Source: Actinoplanes solisilvae
GTDB lineage: Bacteria > Actinomycetota > Actinomycetes > Mycobacteriales > Micromonosporaceae
Assembly (NCBI RefSeq): GCF_003999975.1
Contig: NZ_RJAC01000018.1
Coordinates: forward strand, 1 to 64,000
Reading direction: 5' to 3'
DNA: 64,000 bases
Shown: in pieces, positions 51,221 through 60,671 of the stretch
Position numbering within the stretch: the stretch's first letter is position 1
Layout: the number at the start of each line of letters is the position of its first letter
Made by a program: the position numbers and the translations under genes
Notes under the pieces: generated by a model
Databases searched by the model: none
Told to the model about the DNA's origin: nothing
The model's input: the letters and a program-made list of their open reading frames with translations, nothing else

Positions 51221-52603
51221 TCAGCGGCGGAACTGGATCCAGTTGACGTTGACGAAGTCGTTGGGCTGGCCGCTGGTGAAGGTCAGGAAGACCGTGTGGC
51301 GGCCGGACACGTTCGCTACGTTGCCGGGGACGGAACGCCAGCTCTGCCAGCCGCCGGTGTTGCCGATCGCGAAGCTGCCGATCGGGGCGTTGCCGCGGCT
51401 GTCGACGCGTACCTCGACCAGGCCGCTGATTCCGGACCCGGCGCCGGAGGCCACGCGGGCCACGAAGTCGCGGACGCCGCCCGAGCCGAAGTCGACGTTG
51501 TCGAACTGCACCCAGTCGCCGCCGCGGATCGCGCCGATGTTCTGGCCGCCCTCGCTCGACGCCTCCACGATCACGCCGGACTGCGCGTTGAACGATTCGG
51601 CCTGGATCTGCGAGTACGCGTCCCGGACACCACCGGGAGGCGGCGTTGTCGTCGGCGGCGGGGTGGTGCTGCCGCCGCCCCGGGTGTAGACCGCCACGTA
51701 GTCGACCAGCATCGGGTGGCCCGGCACGGTGGCCGCGGTCGGCGTGCCGAAGCCGGCGACGCCGTTGGGGAAGCCGCCGCCCATCGCCACGTTGAGCAGG
51801 ATGTGGTAGCCGGCATGGCTGGTCATGTTGGTCCAGTGGGGTTCGCCGACCTGGTTCTGGTTCACCGAGTGGAACTGCTGACCGTCCACGTACCACCGCA
51901 GTTGGTTGGGCGAGACGCTCCGGTCCCATTCGAAGGCGTACGTGTGGAAGTTGCCCTGGCAGGTCGAGCCGGGGCAGGCCCGCGAGGCGCCGATGCCGTT
52001 GGTCTCGTTGCACGGCCCGCCCGGGTTGACGCCGCAGTGCAGCACACCCCAGACGGAGTTGATGCCGTTGACGTTCTCCATCACGTCGAACTCGCCGATG
52101 ACCGGCCAGCTGTACCGGTCGGCCCGGTACGGCGCGCCGAGCGCCCAGAACGCGGGCCAGTAGCCGAGGGCCGCGTTGCCGGTGACGTTCGGCATCTGGA
52201 TGCGGCCCTCCATGCGCAGCACGCCGCCGGACGGGGCCTTGAAGTCGGTGCGCTGCGTCTCGATGCGCGCCGACGTCCACTGGCCGGAGCCGTTGCGCAG
52301 GGGCGTGATGCGCAGGTTGCCCGAGCCGTCGTGGGCGACGTTGGCGGTGCTGTTCGTATACGTCTGGATCTCGCCGGTGCCCCACTGCGGCGGGCCGCCG
52401 GGGTAGCTGGTGCCGGTGTCGATGATCCAGTTGGCGCTGCTGGGCAGGGTGTTGGCGGCGCCGGTGAAGTCGTCGGCCCAGACCTGGGTCCAGCCGCTGG
52501 GCGGCGGAGGCAGGGCGGCGCCGGCGGAGACGGCCATCGCCACCGAACCGGTGACGACGACGGTCGCGGTTGCGACGGCCAGGAGGCGGGTGCGGATAGT
52601 CAT
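51221..52603 (-). CDS. Secreted GH16 beta-glucanase with C-terminal CBM6-like domain
   Basis: A 460-residue exported enzyme. Signal peptide to about residue 30, then a GH16 catalytic domain with the motif GEFDVMEN containing the nucleophile and acid/base glutamates, flanked by YWPAFWALG. It should hydrolyse beta-1,3- or mixed-linkage glucans. A Thr/Pro linker leads to a carbohydrate-binding domain (IQAESFNAQSGVIVE, GGDWVQFDNVDFG) typical of CBM6/CBM35. AAGGG is seven bases upstream of ATG 52603; an ATG two codons earlier is possible. A LacI-type palindrome lies upstream. Confidence 0.95.
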   Translation of the reverse strand: MTIRTRLLAVATATVVVTGSVAMAVSAGAALPPPPSGWTQVWADDFTGAANTLPSSANWIIDTGTSYPGGPPQWGTGEIQTYTNSTANVAHDGSGNLRITPLRNGSGQWTSARIETQRTDFKAPSGGVLRMEGRIQMPNVTGNAALGYWPAFWALGAPYRADRYSWPVIGEFDVMENVNGINSVWGVLHCGVNPGGPCNETNGIGASRACPGSTCQGNFHTYAFEWDRSVSPNQLRWYVDGQQFHSVNQNQVGEPHWTNMTSHAGYHILLNVAMGGGFPNGVAGFGTPTAATVPGHPMLVDYVAVYTRGGGSTTPPPTTTPPPGGVRDAYSQIQAESFNAQSGVIVEASSEGGQNIGAIRGGDWVQFDNVDFGSGGVRDFVARVASGAGSGISGLVEVRVDSRGNAPIGSFAIGNTGGWQSWRSVPGNVANVSGRHTVFLTFTSGQPNDFVNVNWIQFRR

Positions 52604-52644
52604 GGACATGCCCTTCTTTTCGGGCTGCACACGCTGACGGGGAT

Positions 52645-52654
52645 AGAGCGCTCT
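52645..52654. promoter_or_regulatory. Candidate LacI-family operator upstream of the glucanase
   Basis: AGAGCGCTCT is a perfect 10-bp palindrome 42 bases upstream of the glucanase ATG, within ATAGAGCGCTCTCA. It resembles the CebR box (GGGAGCGCTCCC) that represses cellulase and glucanase genes in actinomycetes. Binding is inferred from similarity and position only. Confidence 0.55.
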
Positions 52655-52746
52655 CAGAAAAGTTTCAAGCGCGTTACGCAGGGCTGTCAATATTAACAAC
52701 TATCGATGCCCGTTCGGGCAAGCCCGGCACCCGCCCGGCCCGCTCC

Positions 52747-53079
52747 TCAGATCCCGGGCGACCCCTTGAACGGGATGCCCGCGTCCGGCCCCGACGGCGC
52801 GGTGAGAGCCTCGGCCACACTGACCAGCCACTCCCGCGTACTGATCTCGTCGAACTCCGGGTCGTAATACGCCCCGGCCTCGGTGAGCCAGATCCGGGAC
52901 AGGTCCTCCTCGGTGGCATCCGATTCGAGCAGGGTCGCGATCTCGGCCCGCAGCGCCTCGACGACCTCGGCGGATTCGCTGTCGCGGAACCTCTCCACGA
53001 CCTCGATGGGCTCGTCGGCCTCGTCCTGGAAGTCCTGGTGGAAGTACGACTGGGCGAGGTAGGCAAGGTTGGTGTACAT
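52747..53079 (-). CDS. CdiI-like immunity protein
   Basis: A 110-residue acidic cytosolic protein. YFHQDF close to the start and the helical remainder (EPIEVVERFRDSES, then AEIATLLES and STREWLVSVAEAL) match contact-dependent inhibition immunity proteins of the CdiI_2 type. It starts one base after the toxin gene ends on the same strand, the usual toxin-immunity order, and should bind and neutralise the RNase A-like domain of that toxin. Confidence 0.82.
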   Translation of the reverse strand: MYTNLAYLAQSYFHQDFQDEADEPIEVVERFRDSESAEVVEALRAEIATLLESDATEEDLSRIWLTEAGAYYDPEFDEISTREWLVSVAEALTAPSGPDAGIPFKGSPGI

Positions 53080-53080
53080 G

Positions 53081-54832
53081 TCACGGCTCCGGGAATGAAG
53101 TGATGATTCTGAATCCGCCGGGGGCGGTGGGGTCCTTCTGCAGGACGGTCGACACCTGCGAGACGCCGGTCTGGCTGATCGTCCCAGGGGTCGGGTTGGC
53201 CTTGTTCTTCGGCCCGAGACGAGTGATGCCGTCGGTCGACGGTATCGGGTTCTTGATGACGAGCCGGTCAGGCTTCCCGCCGGGTCCCGCGGCCGGGGCG
53301 GCGAGGAAAGCCGCGATCTGCGCCTGATTGGCCGAGATGTTGTCGGAGGTGGCCCTTTCCGCCACCGTGATGTCGGTGAAGGTCGAGGCGCTCGGAATGG
53401 GCCTGACCGCCTTGACGCCCGGGCTCGCCTTCGTTCCGTTCAGACGTTGATCCAGGTCGGCCTGGGTCTTCCCGACGTGGCGGTCGATCGCGTGGCCACC
53501 CTGCAACTCCTGAGCCTTGAGGTCGATGCCCCCATCGGTGTTCAGGGGAAGACCCAGAGAGGCCGGTACGGTTCCCGGCGCCGGTGTCGTGAGGCTCGAC
53601 GGCGTGGCGATCGGTGCGCTTCCGCCCGGCAGGCTGCGCGTTCCGTTGCCGCCAGGCCCGGTCTTGACCGGGATGCCGCCGGCATTCGAGCCCTTGGAGA
53701 TCTTCGAGCCCGCCACGCCGCCGGCCACTCCGCCGGCCGCCCCGAGAGCGCCGGCCCCGAGGATCGCCCCGGCGTCGAACCCGTCGCCCTCGGCCGCCTG
53801 GTTGATGACCTCGGCGCCGGCCTCCTCGCCGAACCCCTTGATCCCCTCCCCCGCGGCCTTCCCGCCGGTGCTGTTCACGAGCGGACCGATCGTCTTGGTG
53901 GAGCCGAACGACGTGCCGATCCCGTTGATGCTGCCCTTGCCCGCCTTGGTGACGGCCGGCGCCACCTTCGCGACCACGCCGGCCCCGGCCTTGACGCTCG
54001 CACCCGCCGCCTTCAGCAGCGAACCGCCGGGAACCAGGCCGACCAGCCCGAGCAGGAAGTCCCCCGCTTTGAAGTTCCCGCTGGCTATCGCCGATATCTG
54101 GGTGACCGCGAAGAGCGCTCCGCCGAGCAGAAGGCCGGCCACCGGGAAGAAGACGGCGACGGCCGCGATCAGCAGACCGAGCAGAATCTGTACGAACGGG
54201 AAGTCCGCGAAGAAGTCGGAGATCTTCTGGAAGATGTTCCGTTCCGGGATCGCCTCCGAAGCGGCCCGATCCAGCGCGTCGGAGGCGACTCGTTCGGCGG
54301 TGTCCCGCATGCTTTTCGCCTGCTGCGCCAGGCTGCGCGCGGCCGACATCTGCTGCTGCGCGGCCTCGATCTCCTGCTGCTGCCGCGCCTGCTCGGCCTG
54401 CTGCTCGGCGGTCGGCTCGGTGCCGCCGGCCGCGTCGGCCACTGAGCTCACGACCCCGGCGAGCGACTTCGCCGCCGTCGCCGCGACCGGTTCGGCCTGG
54501 TCGACCGCCCGGTCGAACGTGTCCTGCGCCTCTTGCAGCTGCGGCAGGTAGGCGCGGTAGGCGTCCGCGGCGTCATGATAGGACTGCGCGGTCTTGCTCA
54601 GCTTGTCGGGCAGATCGTCGCCGATCTTCTCCCGCAGCTTGTCCATCGCCGAGCCCCGGCCGCGAGCGACGTCGCCGTCCCGCTTGAGGACGTTCAACGC
54701 CTTCTCGGCCGCGTCGCCGATGTCGCCGTACCGTCTGATGACCCCCTGGATCTCGTCCGGATCACCGGGTACCGGGTCCGAGCTCATCCCGACGAGCTCG
54801 AAGTCCGCTGGCGTCGCGTGTCGCCGAGCCAT
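53081..54832 (-). CDS. Polymorphic toxin with C-terminal RNase A-like (CdiA-CT) domain
   Basis: A 583-residue protein. The N-terminal 200 residues are helical with a long coiled coil (AEQQAEQARQQQEIEAAQQQ), like WXG/LXG-type secreted toxin heads; a hydrophobic block follows (FVQILLGLLIAAVAVFFPVAGLLL), then a Gly/Ala-rich linker. The last 139 residues (445-583) carry GGHAIDRHVGKT, SASTFTDITVAERA and a FRIITSFPEP ending, as in the bacterial RNase A-like CdiA-CT toxin. It should degrade RNA in rival cells. No signal peptide is seen, so a type VII-like export route is likely but no such machinery lies in the window. GGAGAGGTGAGG precedes the ATG. Confidence 0.87.
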   Translation of the reverse strand: MARRHATPADFELVGMSSDPVPGDPDEIQGVIRRYGDIGDAAEKALNVLKRDGDVARGRGSAMDKLREKIGDDLPDKLSKTAQSYHDAADAYRAYLPQLQEAQDTFDRAVDQAEPVAATAAKSLAGVVSSVADAAGGTEPTAEQQAEQARQQQEIEAAQQQMSAARSLAQQAKSMRDTAERVASDALDRAASEAIPERNIFQKISDFFADFPFVQILLGLLIAAVAVFFPVAGLLLGGALFAVTQISAIASGNFKAGDFLLGLVGLVPGGSLLKAAGASVKAGAGVVAKVAPAVTKAGKGSINGIGTSFGSTKTIGPLVNSTGGKAAGEGIKGFGEEAGAEVINQAAEGDGFDAGAILGAGALGAAGGVAGGVAGSKISKGSNAGGIPVKTGPGGNGTRSLPGGSAPIATPSSLTTPAPGTVPASLGLPLNTDGGIDLKAQELQGGHAIDRHVGKTQADLDQRLNGTKASPGVKAVRPIPSASTFTDITVAERATSDNISANQAQIAAFLAAPAAGPGGKPDRLVIKNPIPSTDGITRLGPKNKANPTPGTISQTGVSQVSTVLQKDPTAPGGFRIITSFPEP

Positions 54833-55077
54833 CCTCACCTCTCCAGGTCCCTGGGGACGCCACCGGACGACGTCCCGGGACACACGGAACGGGGTCTCCC
54901 TTTGGTTCAAGGCCGTGACAAGTCGAACGCTGACGCCCGTACGACCGGCCGCGCTTACCTTTGGCAGGGGCTCAGCCCTCAAGCGTAGGCACAAATAGCG
55001 CGTCGTCACGCTTCCGGACAGGTCCCGCGGCGGTATCGTTCCCTGTCGTCGACGCAGCGGCGCGCGAAGGGGGCACG

Positions 55078-56931
55078 ATGGCCGTCCTGGGAGTTCTTTC
55101 CCCGTTCCTGGGCGGGTGGTATTTCGGTGGGCTTCTCGAGGGGATCGCGCAGACCGCAGCCGACGCCGACACCGCCGTGGTTGCCGTACAAACACTCGAC
55201 GCGGGCACCGACCAACTGGAACTGACCGAGCCGCCGCACCCGCCGTACCCGCTGGCCTGGGACCACGCCGCCGGCTTCGTCGTCATCGTGAACGCGGCGA
55301 GCCCCAAGTACCTGCACGAGATCCAGTCCTCCGGCCGTCCCGTCGTCGTGGTCAGCCACGAGTTCCCCGAGCTCGACTGTTCGACCGTCTTCCCCGACAA
55401 CCGGGTCGGGGTGCGCGACGCGGTCGAACATCTCATCCGGCACGGGCACCGGCGGATCGCCTTCGCCGGTTTCCTGGGCGCGCTCGACCAGCAGGAACGG
55501 TACGAGACCTACCGCCGCACGCTGCGCGCCCACGGCATCGAGCCCGACCCCGATCTGGTCTTCGCGGCCGCCGACAATCAGGAGGCCGGGGGTGCCGGGG
55601 CGGCCCGCGCGATGCTGGCGGCCGGGCTGCCGTCGACCGCGGTCGTCGCGGGCACCGACCTGAACGCGATGGGCATCCTGCGGGTGCTGACCGGGGCGGG
55701 CTGCCGGCTGCCCGACGACCAGGCCGTCGTCGGCTTCGACGATCTGTCGGACGCCTCGTTCACCGAGCCGCGATTGACCACCGTACGGCAGCCGTTGTTC
55801 CAGGTCGGCGAGGTCGCGGCGCGGGTTCTGCTGGCGGCGATCGCCGGCACCGGCGGGCCGCCGAGGCGCCACGAGGTGGCGACCGAGCTGGTGGTGCGCG
55901 AGTCGTGCGGCTGTCCCGATTCGCACGGCAAGGAGTCGTTGTGGGCCGAGGGGAAGTCGCAGTACCGGGAGCGCACCCGGTTGCAGCGTTCGCTGAGCAG
56001 CCAGTACGACATCAGCCTCGACCTGTTGCGCAGTCACGAGGAGGATCCGCGGCAGTTGGGCTGGCTGCGCCGCACGTCGGCCCGGGCCGGTTGCCTCGGC
56101 ATGTGGACGCCCGGCGAGCCGAGTCTCGAGATAGCCGGTCACTTCGACCGTTCGGCGTCCTTCCCGCTCACCTCCACCCGGGTTCCGCCCGGCGAGTTCC
56201 CGCCGGCCGGCATTCTCGACGAGGCCCGCGCCGAGCCCGGCTCGCTGACCTTCGTCGTGCCGGTGCGGGTCGGCGACCGCGACTGGGGACTGCTCGCCAC
56301 GGTCGACCAGGTGGACCTGCAGGCGGCCACCGGACGCGAGCAGATCAACCAGTGGGCGGCGCTGCTGACGATGGCGCTGGACTACCAGGAGGTGCTGCGA
56401 ACCCTGCGCGAGCAGGAGGAACAGCTGCGGGCGAGCGCGCTGCACGACCATCTCACCGGCCTGCCCAACCGCACCCATTTCCTGCAGCTGCTGGCGGCCG
56501 CGATCGAGCGCGGCCCCGACGTCGCCGTCCTGTTCGTCGACCTCAACGGCTTCAAACAGATCAACGACACGTACGGGCATGCCGTCGGCGACCAGATCCT
56601 GGTGGAGGTGGCCGACCGGCTGCGGGCCGAGCTCGGCGACCACGGCACGGCGGGCCGCTTCGGCGGCGACGAGTTCCTGGTGCTGCTGGACGCGCTCGAC
56701 GACGACCACACCCCCGAGGCGACCGCTCGCCGGCTGCTGTCCGCACTCGACCGTCCCCACCGCCCGGACGGACGCCACCTTCTCGTCTCGGCCAGCATCG
56801 GCGTCGCCCTGACCCACGGTGCCCCCTTCGCCGACGCCGACGCGCTGGTGCGCGAGGCCGACACGGCCATGTACCGGGCGAAGTCCCGGCGCAGCGGCGT
56901 GGAGTCCGGGCACGCCTCAAAGGGTCGTTGA
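55078..56931 (+). CDS. Diguanylate cyclase with LacI/GalR-type ligand-binding domain
   Basis: A 617-residue soluble protein. Residues 1-275 match the periplasmic-binding-protein fold of LacI/GalR repressors (VLGVLSPFLGGWYFGGLLEGI, VVVVSHEFPELDCSTVFPDN, VVGFDDLSDASFTEPRLTTVRQP) but without the helix-turn-helix. A linker with a possible GAF-like segment leads to a GGDEF domain (HDHLTGLPNRTHF, RFGGDEFLV) that is intact for making cyclic di-GMP. A sugar or similar ligand may therefore set c-di-GMP levels. GAAGGGGG before the ATG supports the start. It is divergent from the toxin gene. Confidence 0.92.
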   Translation: MAVLGVLSPFLGGWYFGGLLEGIAQTAADADTAVVAVQTLDAGTDQLELTEPPHPPYPLAWDHAAGFVVIVNAASPKYLHEIQSSGRPVVVVSHEFPELDCSTVFPDNRVGVRDAVEHLIRHGHRRIAFAGFLGALDQQERYETYRRTLRAHGIEPDPDLVFAAADNQEAGGAGAARAMLAAGLPSTAVVAGTDLNAMGILRVLTGAGCRLPDDQAVVGFDDLSDASFTEPRLTTVRQPLFQVGEVAARVLLAAIAGTGGPPRRHEVATELVVRESCGCPDSHGKESLWAEGKSQYRERTRLQRSLSSQYDISLDLLRSHEEDPRQLGWLRRTSARAGCLGMWTPGEPSLEIAGHFDRSASFPLTSTRVPPGEFPPAGILDEARAEPGSLTFVVPVRVGDRDWGLLATVDQVDLQAATGREQINQWAALLTMALDYQEVLRTLREQEEQLRASALHDHLTGLPNRTHFLQLLAAAIERGPDVAVLFVDLNGFKQINDTYGHAVGDQILVEVADRLRAELGDHGTAGRFGGDEFLVLLDALDDDHTPEATARRLLSALDRPHRPDGRHLLVSASIGVALTHGAPFADADALVREADTAMYRAKSRRSGVESGHASKGR

Positions 56932-57041
56932 CCTGGGAAGTCTGACCTAAAGGGCACCGTCTCGCTGGCTAATCTCCGAGGAGCGCCCCGGGTGTGCGGA
57001 CGCCGCGCTACCCGGGCAGCGAACCGGACGGAGGGCAGGGC

Positions 57042-58610
57042 ATGAGACGACTACTGGCGGCCGCCGTAGCCACGACGGTCGGGCTGACGATCGGCGGCAC
57101 GATCCCGGCCGCGGCGCAGGCCCACCACGATCCCCCGAGCTACACGCCGCCGCCGATCGCGTGGGGCGCCTGTACCAACGCGACGCTGAAGGCGCGCGGC
57201 GCCGAGTGCGGTTTCGTGGTCGTCCCGCTCGACTATGCGAACCCGGGCGGCACAAAGATCAAGATTGCCGTCTCGCGGATGAAGCACAAGTCCGCCGCCG
57301 CTGACTATCAGGGCGTCATGCTGGTCAATCCGGGCGGTCCCGGCGGTTCCGGCCTCCTGTTCGCGGTGCTGCAACCGGCGATCCCCAACAATGTCGGTCT
57401 CGACTACGACTGGATCGGGTTCGACCCACGCGGCGTCGGCGCGAGCGTGCCCAAACTGACCTGCGACGGGAACGTCGCCGGCTACAACCGCCCCTACTAC
57501 GTGCCGGTCACCCGAGAGCTGGAGCAGACCTGGCTGGACCGATCGAAGGCGTACGCCGAGGCCTGTGCCCGCACCGGCGGCCCGCTGCTCGACCACCTCA
57601 AGACCACCGACAACGTGAACGACATGGAGAGCATCCGCAAGGCGCTGGGCCGGCAGCAGATCAACTTCTACGGCTTCTCGTACGGCACCTATCTCGGCCA
57701 GACGTACGCCACGTTGCACCCCGAGCGCGTACGCCGCATGGTGTTCGACGGCGTCGTCGACCCGCGCGGCGTCTGGTACGACAACAACCTGAGCCAGGAC
57801 GTCCAGTTCGACCGGAACATCGACACGTACTTCGACTGGGTCGCCAAATACGACGCGGTCTATCACCTGGGCGCCAGCGGCGAGACCGTCAAGGCCAAGT
57901 ACTACGCCACGCTGCAGAAGCTGCGGAAGACCCCGGCCGCCGGCAAGATCGGCCCGGACGAGTGGACCGACATCTTCACCTCGGCCGGCTACTACGTCTT
58001 CGGCTGGCAGAACGTCGCCGCCGCATTCGCCGCCTACGTCAACGACGGGAAGACGACCGGGCTGCTCGAGCTCTACGCCGAGCCCGGTCCCGGCACCGAC
58101 AACGGCTACGCCGTCTACCTCGGCACGCAGTGCACCGACGTGCAGTGGCCCACCAAGTGGAAGAAGTGGGAACGGGACAACTGGCGGCTCTACCAGAAGT
58201 ACCCGTTCCTCACCTGGAGCAACGCCTGGTACAACGCGCCGTGCGTGTTCTGGGCGGGTGACGTCGGCCGGCCGGTCCGCGTGAACGGCGAGAAGGCCCC
58301 GCCGATCCTGATGATCAGCGAGACCGAGGACGCGGCCACCCCGTACGCGGGCAGTCTCGAGGTGCGCCAGCGGTTCCCGCGCTCGGTTCTCGTCGAGGGG
58401 GTCGGCGGCACGACGCACTCCGGCTCGCTGAGCGGGGTCGCCTGCACCGACAACACGATCGCGGCCTACCTGGACACCGGCGCCCTGCCCGACCGCGTGC
58501 ACGGCGACCGATCCGACAAGCAGTGCGGCGCGGTGCCACCGCCCGACCCGACGGCCCCGGCTGCCCAGTCGCTGTCATCGGGCGGCAGCCTGAGGCCCGC
58601 CGTGCGGTGA
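57042..58610 (+). CDS. Secreted tripeptidyl aminopeptidase (alpha/beta-hydrolase)
   Basis: A 522-residue exported serine hydrolase of the Streptomyces Tap/SlpD group. Signal peptide to about residue 27; oxyanion motif NPGGPGGSG; nucleophile in GFSYGTYLG; catalytic Asp in SETEDAATP and His in GGTTHSG. It should remove tripeptides from protein N-termini outside the cell. GGAGGGCAGGG directly precedes the ATG at 57042, which is preferred over an upstream frame extension. Its end meets the convergent GGDEF-EAL gene at a shared terminator hairpin. Confidence 0.93.
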   Translation: MRRLLAAAVATTVGLTIGGTIPAAAQAHHDPPSYTPPPIAWGACTNATLKARGAECGFVVVPLDYANPGGTKIKIAVSRMKHKSAAADYQGVMLVNPGGPGGSGLLFAVLQPAIPNNVGLDYDWIGFDPRGVGASVPKLTCDGNVAGYNRPYYVPVTRELEQTWLDRSKAYAEACARTGGPLLDHLKTTDNVNDMESIRKALGRQQINFYGFSYGTYLGQTYATLHPERVRRMVFDGVVDPRGVWYDNNLSQDVQFDRNIDTYFDWVAKYDAVYHLGASGETVKAKYYATLQKLRKTPAAGKIGPDEWTDIFTSAGYYVFGWQNVAAAFAAYVNDGKTTGLLELYAEPGPGTDNGYAVYLGTQCTDVQWPTKWKKWERDNWRLYQKYPFLTWSNAWYNAPCVFWAGDVGRPVRVNGEKAPPILMISETEDAATPYAGSLEVRQRFPRSVLVEGVGGTTHSGSLSGVACTDNTIAAYLDTGALPDRVHGDRSDKQCGAVPPPDPTAPAAQSLSSGGSLRPAVR

Positions 58611-58618
58611 GGTCCGAC

Positions 58619-58651
58619 GCGTCAGCGGTCCTCGTCGGGGACCGCTGACGC
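58619..58651. terminator. Bidirectional terminator hairpin
   Basis: GCGTCAGCGGTCC (58619-58631) pairs perfectly with GGACCGCTGACGC (58639-58651) around a seven-base loop, exactly between two convergent genes. It overlaps the last codons of the GGDEF-EAL gene. No T-tract, as is common in high-GC actinomycetes. Confidence 0.75.
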
Positions 58652-60592
58652 CGGTGCCTTCTGCCGGTCGAGCCACTCGTCGAACCCGCTGGACGCGACC
58701 GGCTTGGAGACGTAGTAGCCCTGGATGACGTCGCACCCGATGCCGTCCAGCTCGGTCCAGGTGGCGCTGTCCTCCACGCCCTCGGCGATCACCTGGAGCC
58801 CGAGGTTGCGGCCGAGCTCGACCGTGGAGCGCACGATGACGGCGTCACGCTCGTTGGTGGTCATGTTGCTGACGAAGGACCGGTCGATCTTCAGCTCGTC
58901 CACCGGCAGGTTCTTGAGGTACGCCATCGACGAGTAGCCCGTACCGAAATCATCGATCGACAGATGCACTCCCAGAGCGTGCAACTGCTGGACGACCTGC
59001 AGGGCGCGGGCCGGATCAGCCATGATCGCGCTCTCGGTGATCTCGAGCGTGAGCAGCGGGGGCGGCACCTCCCAGCGAGCGAGCAGATCGGCCACCTCGC
59101 CGGGAAAGCCGAGGTCGAGCAGCCGGTGGGCCGAGACGTTGACGGCCACGCCGAGCTTCTCCCCGTTGAGCAGCCACGTCCGGCACTGCTGCAACGCCGT
59201 GTCGAGCACGAACCGGGTCAACGGCGTGATCAGACCGGTGTGCTCGGCGAGCGGGATGAACTCGTCCGGCGGGATCAGACCGTGCTCGGGATGCTGCCAG
59301 CGGACCAGCGCCTCGGCGCCGAGGACGGCACCGGTCCTGGCGTCGACCTTCGGCTGGTAGTGCAGCAGCAGCTGACCCCGCTCGATGCCCGCGCGCAGGT
59401 CGCCGGCCAGGGTGAGTTTGCGCGGGTCGCTGCTGTCCTGGCTCGCGTCGAACAGCACGTAGCCCGTACGCGTGGCCTTCGCGGTGTACATCGCGATGTC
59501 GGCCCGCTGCAGCAGTTCGTCGGCGGTGTCGCCGTGCTCGGGGCACAGCGCCGCGCCGATGCTGCCGCCGACGCTCAGGTTGAGCCCGTCGAGCGCGAAC
59601 GGTTCCTCCAGCGCGCGCTGCAGCCGGGCCGCGACCTCGGCGACCTTGTCCGCGCCGGCGACCTCGGGCAGCAGGACGGCGAACTCGTCACCGCCGAGCC
59701 GGGCGACCATCTCCCCGCGGCGCAGCGCCTTCTGCATGCGCCGCGCGACCTCGATCAGCAGATGGTCGCCGTAGTGGTGGCCGAGGGTGTCGTTGACCTC
59801 TTTGAACCGGTCGAGGTCGATGAGCAGCAGGGCGGCCGAGCTCTGGTCGGCGCGGGTCCGGTCACCCGCGGCGGCGACGTGCTCGTGCAGCAGCACGCGG
59901 TTGGGCAGCCCGGTCAGGGCGTCGTGGGTGGCCTGGTGGGTGGCCCGCCGGAACGCCCGCGCGCGGATCCGCTGGGACTGCACCACCAGCAGCACCACGA
60001 CGACGGCCGCGCCGCCCAGGATCAGCCAGGTGCCGAGGACGGCTCGGGTGCCGGCGTCCTCGGCCGTACGCCGGTAGTGCTGGTCGGCGTCGTCGATCGC
60101 CGCGGTCAGCCGCTGGAAAGCCGGGGCGCCCTGCCGCGCGTCGAGCTGCTGGGCGCGCGCGTGGTCGCCCTCGGCGAGCAGGTCGAACTCCTCGTCGATC
60201 ACCAGGTCCCAGGCGACGTACGCGTCCTGCACCGCGCGGGCCTGAGCGTTGCCCGGATCACGCTGCTCGAACTCGCCGCCGATGGCATCGAAGACGTCGC
60301 AGATGTCATCGTGTGCCCGAACCGCCGCCGGGGTCAGGACCCGCGCCAGGACGACCTGCGATCGGAGCTCGCTCTGCTGCCAGGCCGCGGTCTCCATCTC
60401 GGCCATGAGCATCCGCAGCTCGCCGCGGTGCGTCGCCGAACTCTGAAGCTGAGCGATCGCCGCCGCGCTCACGCCGGTCACCGCGACCGCGCTCAGGATC
60501 ACCAGCCACATCAGGCCCATCCGGACCCGGGGCGTCACACGGGCATCGACCACGCGACCGGTCCGTCGCCGCAGTGAGATGAAGGCCCGCAT
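58622..60592 (-). CDS. GGDEF-EAL cyclic di-GMP protein with membrane sensor
   Basis: A 656-residue protein. Two membrane helices (MGLMWLVILSAVAVTGVSAAA and LGTWLILGGAAVVVVLLVV) flank an extracytoplasmic four-helix-like sensor; then GGDEF (ARLGGDEFAV, intact) and EAL (GAEALVRW, EITES, DDFGTGYSS, KIDRSF, EGVED) domains. All major catalytic residues of both domains are present, so it could make, degrade or switch between both activities on c-di-GMP. ATG at 60592 is the start nearest the first helix. It is divergent from the ABC transporter operon. Confidence 0.94.
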   Translation of the reverse strand: MRAFISLRRRTGRVVDARVTPRVRMGLMWLVILSAVAVTGVSAAAIAQLQSSATHRGELRMLMAEMETAAWQQSELRSQVVLARVLTPAAVRAHDDICDVFDAIGGEFEQRDPGNAQARAVQDAYVAWDLVIDEEFDLLAEGDHARAQQLDARQGAPAFQRLTAAIDDADQHYRRTAEDAGTRAVLGTWLILGGAAVVVVLLVVQSQRIRARAFRRATHQATHDALTGLPNRVLLHEHVAAAGDRTRADQSSAALLLIDLDRFKEVNDTLGHHYGDHLLIEVARRMQKALRRGEMVARLGGDEFAVLLPEVAGADKVAEVAARLQRALEEPFALDGLNLSVGGSIGAALCPEHGDTADELLQRADIAMYTAKATRTGYVLFDASQDSSDPRKLTLAGDLRAGIERGQLLLHYQPKVDARTGAVLGAEALVRWQHPEHGLIPPDEFIPLAEHTGLITPLTRFVLDTALQQCRTWLLNGEKLGVAVNVSAHRLLDLGFPGEVADLLARWEVPPPLLTLEITESAIMADPARALQVVQQLHALGVHLSIDDFGTGYSSMAYLKNLPVDELKIDRSFVSNMTTNERDAVIVRSTVELGRNLGLQVIAEGVEDSATWTELDGIGCDVIQGYYVSKPVASSGFDEWLDRQKAPASAVPDEDR

Positions 60593-60671
60593 GAGCCCAC
60601 TATCGGCACACCCGCCGTCCGGCCTGAGACCGAATCTGTCCGGGCGACGCGACCGGCTTCTGAGAACGCGC

